A stretch of DNA of 64,000 bases from Apostichopus japonicus (Eukaryota > Echinodermata > Holothuroidea > Aspidochirotida > Stichopodidae). Made by a program: the position numbers and the translations under genes. A model generated the notes under the pieces. That model saw only the letters and a program-made list of their open reading frames with translations, did no database searches and was not told the origin of the DNA. Each line of letters starts with the position of its first letter. Position 1 is the stretch's first letter. Location: positions 24,923,054 to 24,987,053 of the forward strand of contig NC_092562.1 in assembly GCF_037975245.1 (NCBI RefSeq), written 5' to 3'. Positions 54,601 through 63,600 of this stretch are shown here, piece after piece.

Positions 54601-57600
54601 AAACTAGACAAAACCACAACCATGATTATTGGTCTATTTGGTAGAGATCATTACTGTCATGAAAAACTCTCCACTCCCACTTCCTCCCTCCCCACCTCCA
54701 CAGACAGGAGACACAAACCCACCCATCATTATTGGTCTATTTGGGTAGAGATTATTCTTGAACCACCTCCCTCCCTCCCTTATGGAAAAATGTTATTCCA
54801 TTTGGGAGATATCACATATTTCATTTTTTTTTTTTTCACACACATTTATGCCGGAGACTTGATCAAGTCTAAATATGAGATCATCGAGCCACACATGCTT
54901 CAATTGTTTTTATTTCTACTTTGTTCTTTACCAGTTTTTACTTCTGTAGTGGAGATGTGTTTTTCACAAATGCTAAATCTCTTGAAAAACATGGTCTAAG
55001 TTTGGTTTCAAGATCAATTCTGTTATCATTCCAGCTTTGAAAACATCAAAAATAAAACAAAGAGAAAGTTATATGATGAGCTTCCACTGGCACTATGACA
55101 TCGCCTAGGTCACAATTACGCCATCAGGGGCTCCTCTTGCACTCTTGTCTTTCTCGATTTAGTATATTATTAAAGTGATAATACAGTATCCAGTACCCAT
55201 TGTTTTACTGGGCCCCCTTCATATTTTTCTAGGGCCCCTGATTTACCCCAGGGTTGTATTCCCCCCCCCCCGACTTCCATCTCTTTTGGCCACTTGCTAA
55301 CTTGTCCTTTTGTTCTTATGTTTTAGGCATTAGCGTGACCGATGAATACATGAAGAAAGCAAATTTGCAGACGAAGAAGAAACATCGGAAAAAGCACAAG
55401 AGAGGAAAACGAGGGCGCCGTGATTCAAACTCCAGCGATGACATTCCAGTCGCACACAAAGTGGATATCGTAGAGGAAGAGATGCCAGAGGTAAGGGGGT
55501 GGTTTGGTTAGGCTTGACTACTGTAACTCCCTTTTATTTGGCCTTCCTGACTCTACACTGAAAAAACTTCAAACTGTTCAGAATTCTGCTGCCCGGTTAA
55601 TATCATGTTCATCGCGTCATGATCACATATCTCCAGTGCTTCAATCACTCCATTGGCTTCCAGTAAAACAATGGTCAATTTATAAGTTCCTCCTCTTAAC
55701 ATACAAATCACAACACTTCCTTGCCCCTGGTTACATTACAAATTTAATTCCTCAGTATAATCCTCAACGCCAACTTCGCTCGTCTACAAAGTGTCTTCTT
55801 GCCACCAGCCATACCCCAAACACAAAGTTTTATGGAGAAAGAGCCTTCATCTCTGCTGCACCTCATCTCTGGAACAATCTACCATCTTCAATTCGCAATG
55901 CACCATCGGTTGACTGTTTTAAGCGTCTCTTAAAAACTCATTTATTCCAAAATTTACAGTGATTTGACTTGCATATTTGTGTACTTGTTTAAGCGCTTTG
56001 AGGCCTTTGCATAAAGCGCTCTATAAATATTTGCTTATTATGATTATTATTATTATTTTGTTTGCTACAAACAAGGATTTTTTTTTTTTTGAATTGTTAA
56101 GGCAATTGATGTGAAGAAGTGCAGAGCTGGATGTGAGAATTCTAGCATTCCTTAGAAATGTAGTTTTGGTCTGAAATGTTGTGTGTAGTTAAGCAATTTT
56201 ACTATCAGTTTGAGTTGGACAGCTGAACCAGTGTAGTCATGGGGGATGCAGAGGTGTGGTTGTTAAACTCATGAATAGTTTAATATCTTTGTGATTTTAT
56301 TAACATAGAGTACCACCCATGCAGCAAGATCCCTCCTTCTTGATTCCAAACAAGAGCTTTTCTGACATTATTGGCCAAGGAGTGTGAGTTGTGCCCATGA
56401 ATGATATATGCAAAGGATAAAGTGCCATCTCTGGGACTCTCAGAGGAAACTACCTTATTAAATATCATTAGATCTAGCTGTGAAATGTTAGTGTTCATAT
56501 TTCTAAGAACCTCTCTGAGGAAATCAGAATTGACTCCATCAAACAGATTCTGCTGAGGTTACCTCTGTAGTACTATCAACAGATTCAATATTTATTTCTA
56601 TTTAGGTAAGAGATTGTCCTTATATTGCAGAATCACACATAATTATTATTTTTTTCCTTCTTTGACTGTTTTAGGGTGCAGACCTTTCGGATCATGATGG
56701 AGAAGACGAACGGCCAGCAGATGACCCTCACAGGGCACTGGACATAGATCTTGAAAGGTTAGGAGTCATCTTATAATTAGAAAATACCTGATAGGCTAGG
56801 AGTCATCTTATAATTAAGATATACCTGATAGGTTAGGAGGCATCTGATAATTAAATTAGGTTAGGAGTCATCTTATAATTAGAAAATACCTGATAGGCTA
56901 GGAGTCATCCTATCATTAAAATATACCTGGTAGGTTAGGAGTCACATGATAATTAAAATACTTGATATGTTAGGAGGCATCTGATAATGAAAAATAGGTT
57001 AGGAGTCATCTTGTCATTAGAAATTACCTGATAGGCTAGGAGTCATCTTATAATTAGAAAATACCTGATAGGCTAGGAGTCATCTTATAGTTAAATTTAC
57101 CTGATATGTAGGAGGCATCTGATAATTAAAATACCTGATACGTTAGGAGTCATCGTATAATTAGAGAATACCTGATAGGCTAGGAGTCATCTTATAATTA
57201 CCTGATACCTGATGTAGGATTTAACTTACGGTTGGAAAAAAAGATTCTTTGTAAAGCTAATATTTTAAACAGCTGCAAAATATCTACGATGATTGATCTT
57301 TTTTTCATCTGTTTTACTCGTATAAATGTCTGGTTTGTTAGTTTTAATTTAGAAACTATGAGTGAAAGTAAGCCACAGATTGAGTTGGTCTGAAACCTTA
57401 TCCACTTGAGGTCTAGCACAGAACTCAAAAACAGTCCTAAAGCAGCTGGGTGTTTTAATCCTTGCAGAGTAATTTTTCTTGCTATCAAATACACTGTTAC
57501 AGAAAGTATATCTCTGTTGTTTATTGCATGTCTGGTTTCTAATAAACTTGCACAGGCTTTGATAGATACTTGGTTTTCTGGTTAGAGTTTTTACCAGTAA

Positions 57601-60600
57601 TCCTTGTAAACACACTTCCGGTTTCTGGTTGAACTTTCACAGGCCGTTGGACGAAGGAGACAGATTACCTGTGAGGGAGCATTACGAAGTCGGTACGGGA
57701 CTGAAATTATTGGACAAATCGGAGGGGGCACCGACAGAGAAACCAAAGAGAAAGCATCGGAAAGGAAAAGAAGAGAAAGGTGGTAAAAGCAAGAAAGATG
57801 GAGGAAAAGATAAAAAGGTAAAACGAGAGGTATATCTTCTCTTTTGCTGATCTTTTTTCAGTCCACTTAATTTTCCAGTCACTTTGGTCTCCTCTACCTT
57901 TTACAAGAGTCCGACAGTTTTCTATGGGACTCTCTAAATGCAAACTTTGAAGGAGAGAGAAATCCAACATCTCTAAGCATCAATTGGAAACTACTTGAAA
58001 ATGCTAGGGTGCAGCTTTTTTTTCAGTTTGGTCTAATGTTAACTGTTGTATAGTCACCGCTGCCATCAGTTTACCATCTTACTTAAGATTCTGAACATTA
58101 AAACTTTGAGAGTAAGGACAGTTATTATAACTTCCTACATGCCTATCTGACTAGGATGTATTTGTCCACTATAGTGACGCATCAACCAACAACCTTTAAG
58201 TTGGCTGTGTATGCGGTAGAGTTTTTCAATTCTTGCTTACATTAGGACTTTCCTTAATACTATTCTTAAACTTGACAAGTGTCTCATGTTATTACTGGTA
58301 CAGTTTACCTAAGAATATTGGTATGAGAGTTAAGTATGGCATAAAATCGATCCAATGCAAGAATGATAAAACCTACCATGTTAAAACTTGTCTTTAAATG
58401 AGCAACATATTAAGAAATTTACTGCAAATAGTTTCTGACCCTCTCTTCAGAATGAGCATTTAATAGTAACACTTATTACTGACATGGGGGGGGGGGGAGG
58501 GGGAGAATCAACGACAGAACACTTAATCAGAAAGTAATGAACACATTTGTAAAGATAGAAAAATTATTGATCATTTATCACTTTTAGAACAGCTGTTTTT
58601 GCTTGACTTAAATACGATGTCATTTTCTTCATTCATTTGTATTTCTTGTGCAGAAAAAGAAGAAGAAAGTCCACAAAGAAACAGAGGGTGTTTCAAAGCA
58701 ACCCCCGGAGGATGGTGAGATTCAGGTGGAGGAACCTAACTTGATGGGAGGTGCAGAGGAGGAAGAAGAGATCAAGGTGAATGGGGTCACAGAGAAGGAA
58801 GTACCACAAACTCAGGACGTGGAGGAGAAGAAAGTGGACGAAACCAAGGCCAATAGTACAAATGAGGTAAACCTTAGCAATGTAGATATGCTTAGACAAA
58901 ATGCAAACACCCAACATGTTTCCCCGAGATGGTAGAAAACAGGTGGTTAAACCATTGTCATGCTGATCATTTTCCAACATCAACAAAAAAGATGCAATAT
59001 CCAACACGTTTTACCAATTAGTAACATTTAGTGAAGTAACCGTTGCTTTGTATGCTGGTATACGTTCAAGTTAGTAGTGTACCCAACATGGCGTTGATGT
59101 AAAATATAGTGGAATCACCTTAGTTATGCTGATAACTTTCCAGTTAATGTGTTAATGTTACATGGTAACTGATAGTAAAAACAGTGAGATAACCTTAGTT
59201 ATGTAGATAGCTTCAACATATTGTGTTACTTAGCATGGTAACTGATAGTAACAATAGTTGGGTAACCTTTGTGTAATATGCTGATAACTTTCAAGTTAAT
59301 GTGTTACTTAACATGGTAACTGATAGTAACAATAGTGTGGTAACCTTAGTTTAATATGCGGAATGCTTCAACATATTGTGTTATTAACATGGTAACTGAT
59401 AGTAACAATAGTTGGGTAACCTTGGTGTAATATGCTGATAACTTGCAAGTTAATGTGTTAGTTAACATGGTAACTGATAGTAAAAATATTGGGCTAACCT
59501 TAGTTATGCTGATAACTTCAAGATATTGTGTGGTTACTGATAGTAAACTTATTGGGCTAACCTTAGTTAAATATGTTGATAACTTTCCAGTTAATGTGTT
59601 AGTTAACATGGTTACTGGTAGGTAAAAAGATTGGACCAACCTTAGTTAAATATGCTGTTAATCCCTTTCAAGTTAAAATGTTACCTGACCTGTATTACTT
59701 ATACTAAAAACAATGATGTAACAATTAGTGAAATAACCTGTAATAGCCATAAGTAATTATATGCAAATAAATGTGGCCCCCAACATTTGTAACAAATTTG
59801 AAAATAATCAGGGAACCTTAGCCGTGCTGCTCATGTAGAAGCTTTTACAAGCAGCATCACACATCACGTTATGTTTGCCGTTGAACATTAAGCTTCTCGC
59901 TCAGACTGCGCTAATTGTTTGCACCAAGAAATCTCTTACAAACACTATGCTTCTGTGTCTGTCCCTGTCTGTTTGCACTCTGATATTACGATATTTGAAC
60001 AGTGAAACATGTCCAAGACCAAGAGTAATGCACTAGCATGGCACAGATTGTTAGACGACACTGTCTGGAGTAAATTGTTAAATGAACTTTGTTCTGCTTC
60101 TGTTTTGTTTTCCTTTTTTAATGTTGGGATATGAAAATCCAGTTCAGGTCTCTTAAAACAGGGCAAATTGAAGAGAGGAGAAAACATTTTAAGCTAGAAA
60201 ACCATTGAACTAACAACCTCACTCAGCATTGTAAAGTATGGTTTGTTTGCACAACAATTCCATGATAAGGAAAGGATGAGAAAATGATACCCCTCTGCCC
60301 CCCCGCCCCCTTACCATCCTACCAACCTCCTAAAGGAAGCATGAAAGAATGGTAGCTTTGAATGACCATCTCAGTGTGAAAGTTTGTCAGCATTGGCTTC
60401 AAATTGTTGGCCTCTAAAGCTGCTGTTTTGAACTTACATCCAAGTCGGTGCTAGTGTGCATGATCAGGACTATATACAATCTCTCCAGCCTCGTCCACAT
60501 AGGGCGCCTGTCCTATCGGTGCTAGTGTGCATGATCAGGCCATCATACAATCTCTCCAGCCTTGTCCACATAGGGGGGGCTGTCCTTTCGGTGCTAGTGT

Positions 60601-63600
60601 GCATGATCAGGACTATATACAATCTCTCCAGCCTCGTCCACATAGGGCGCCTGTCCTATCGGTGCTAGTGTGCATGATCAGGCCATCATACAATCTCTCC
60701 AGCCTTGTCCACATAGGGGGGGCTGTCCTTTCGGTGCTAGTGTGCATGATCAGGACTATATACAATCTCTCCAGCCTCGTCCACATAGGGCGCCTGTCCT
60801 ATCGGTGCTAGTGTGCATGATCAGGCCATCATACAATCTCTCCAGCCTTGTCCACATAGGGGGGGCTGTCCTTTCGGTGCTAGTGTGCATGATTTGTACT
60901 AATTACAGTCTATCAAGGGCATATGCCTGACGTACTTGTGTACAGATAGGCTGGGTGATTGACTTGTTAAAGGCTCCACTTGTTCAGTTTGGCTGAATGA
61001 AGAAAGTGATTTAGAAAAACACATTGCCTAAAACAATCATTTTGACTTGAAACTTCAAAAATAAGTTTCAAAAGATCTCTTCTCTACTAATTAAGAACAA
61101 ACTTGTATATACCACTAGTGATTGACTCACGGTACTGTTATCTGACTGTCTAGCATATTTTAGGCCTAACTGATGACCTTTCACCTTAAGATCAATGTAT
61201 CTCTTCTCTCTTGCTGAGCATGCCATGATCTATCTCAAATGAAAGAAGAATTCAAATTTATTTGCTATATTTTTGTTTTCTGGTTTCTCAGACAAAAATT
61301 GTATGCCAGCTTTTGTCCATATGCAGTTTTGTTTTTTTATTTTTCCATTTTTGCTTTGCTAATATTTTTGCATATCATTTCAAATATCATTTGCATGACT
61401 TTGTTTGCTTGGTCAATGTCTTTTGTGTACATAGATGGATGATATTTCATATTGGTTATCTAAGGATGAAGAGGCAGAAAAGATCAAACCTGAGGAAATT
61501 AAGGATGCCCAGGTTGGTTGGAATTATTTCTTCTTTATCCTGTCTTTCCTTTCCCTCTTTGTAAGACACTTAATGCACATTTCTTGGGACAAATGTGCCC
61601 ACAATTTTTTCTTGCACCTGTTAAACCCTCCAGTCATAGATTTTGTCACTATTAAATTACCACCGTTGAGATAAAATTCCTGAATTTCCTGTCTGTGCTG
61701 ATAGTTGTGCTGCTGCCTGTAAGGATGTCTGGAGTTACTCGATTCGAAGGGATGTCTCACACTACAATTGCGACTAATCGTTGCAAACACTTTACATCAA
61801 CAAAAGGGACATCACCTGATCAATTGGCTTGTGATTGTTAAGGACACTTGAATAATAGATAGATAAACATTTCACAACCCTTGTCCCCCCCACCTAAACA
61901 TTCCACTCCCCTCATCCCCCACCCCCCCAGTCTGTCACCCTGAAGGAAGCCCAACTCAAATGTGAATCCTGAAAGTAGTTATGCGACGATTTCAAGCTTC
62001 GCCTTTTTCTTTCGTAGCCAAAAGAAACGGAGGTTACGGAAGGGAGCAAGAAATCGAAGAAAGAGAAGAAATCTAAAAAAGATAAGAAGAAAGATAAAAA
62101 GAAGAACCACCACGTTAAGGAAGAGTATGAGCAGGTGGGGAACGGTGAAACCAGCAACCCTACTAGTGATGCCCCTGCCACGGAGGACCCACAGCCGGCC
62201 CCCATTCCGGTAAGGGGTTTCTTCTTTTGAGCTTTGTATACGAGGCAGATTACTTGAGGCACTGGTGGCGTGGGAATACTGAATGTTTCAAACGGAATTA
62301 AAAAGTTCCCCAGGATAACCACCAAACTTTAAAAATTTTGAATTTTGTCAGCCATTCTTTACATGCTTCATTGAAAGGAGCTTTGACCGAAACACAACAA
62401 AATAAGCTGGAGAAATTTTACAAGACCTGTTATGGTCAAACTTTTAAAACGTTTTTCAGAAAAAAAACAAACAATGTCTGCACAGAGCTACAGTTTTGAA
62501 TCAAAAGGTTAAAGTTTGTAATTTTTCATTTTGTAGTCTAACCCTCAGACATTGATATTTTTTTCTAGTGACTTTTGCAGTTCATAAAAGTTATTTAGGC
62601 TTTGAATCATTCCAGCCTTGTAAATATTTCCTTGTAAAACTTTTTCATCAAAATGTTATATTTTTTATGCCTTTTATTTTGTAGTCTAACCCTCAGACAT
62701 TGATATTTTTATCTTTTGACTTTTGCAGTTCATAAAACTTATAATCATTTAGGCTTTGGGTCTTTCCAGTCGTGTAAATACTTGTTAAACATTTTTAATC
62801 AAATATTAAATTTTTGATGCTTTTCATTTTGTAGACATTGATATTTTTTTCTAGTGACTTTGCAGTTCATAAAACTCATAATCATTTAGGCTCTGTATCA
62901 GTCCAATCTTGTAATATTTCCTGTAAAATAACAGTGCAGATTTCTAAAGAATTCTTCAGATGTTTCATAATAATTTCTATTTTTTTTCTTTCTTTATTCC
63001 ATTTAGCCCATGAGCAGTTACAGATTATTAGCTGAAAATCCATCCATAAAAATGGTAAGAATAATTTTTCTTAAAATACATATAATCTATGTACCTGTAG
63101 TGGTTGTTGTTGCATTTATCAAGCTTTGTCTTGGTTCAGTAACTGAAGGGAGTTTTTTAGTTCTCAGTGTCAGGTGATATCCCAGGAGTGCACAAGTGTT
63201 GCCTCAACACTGAATATCAATTGTATTGTAAACGGGAACGTGGGCCCGGGGAGTGGGGGGTCGGATGTCAGAGTACTAGATAGTGAGTTCAATTTCCATT
63301 ATTCCATTCTCTTCTAAACGTTCAAAATGTTAGCTCAGCTCTGGAAACGCCCTCAGTGTGGATGTCAGCGAGAGATCTGATCATGTGGATGGAGTTCACT
63401 CTTCAACGGAATTCATTTGAATATAATAATCTTCAACAGTTTTACACGATGGACCATGAAAAGGATTGCAAAAGTTTGATCTAGAGAAAAAACTTATCTA
63501 TCCTTTGTGCGGGTGCACTAATATTAATACAGCTGTTTATAGATAGTAGCAGCTATGCCTCCTCTCCTCCTCCTCCTCTCCTCCTCCTCCTCCTCCTCCT

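Larger units (their letters stand above)
43453..55326 (+). other. AP3D1: AP3D1 intron 20 (11.9 kb)
   Basis: Largest intron. In order: CCACCAAT minisatellite (44140-44640), unremarkable DNA, TAGTGCCACTAT repeat (47760-48380), foldback element (49700-53201), AGGTCA-rich array (53202-53880), then unique sequence. No nested gene was found on either strand. Confidence 0.8.
58867..61434 (+). other. AP3D1: AP3D1 intron 24
   Basis: 2.6 kb. Two separate tandem arrays (58867-59700, 60447-60895) divided by unique DNA. No gene. Confidence 0.75.

Noticed and set aside
60456-60930. Repeated frames MHDQ..., 70-94 codons
   Set aside because: Translations of the 71/72-bp satellite; no start context or splice support.
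61912-62325. 137-codon minus-strand frame
   Set aside because: Antisense of lysine-rich exon 26 and C-rich intron DNA.
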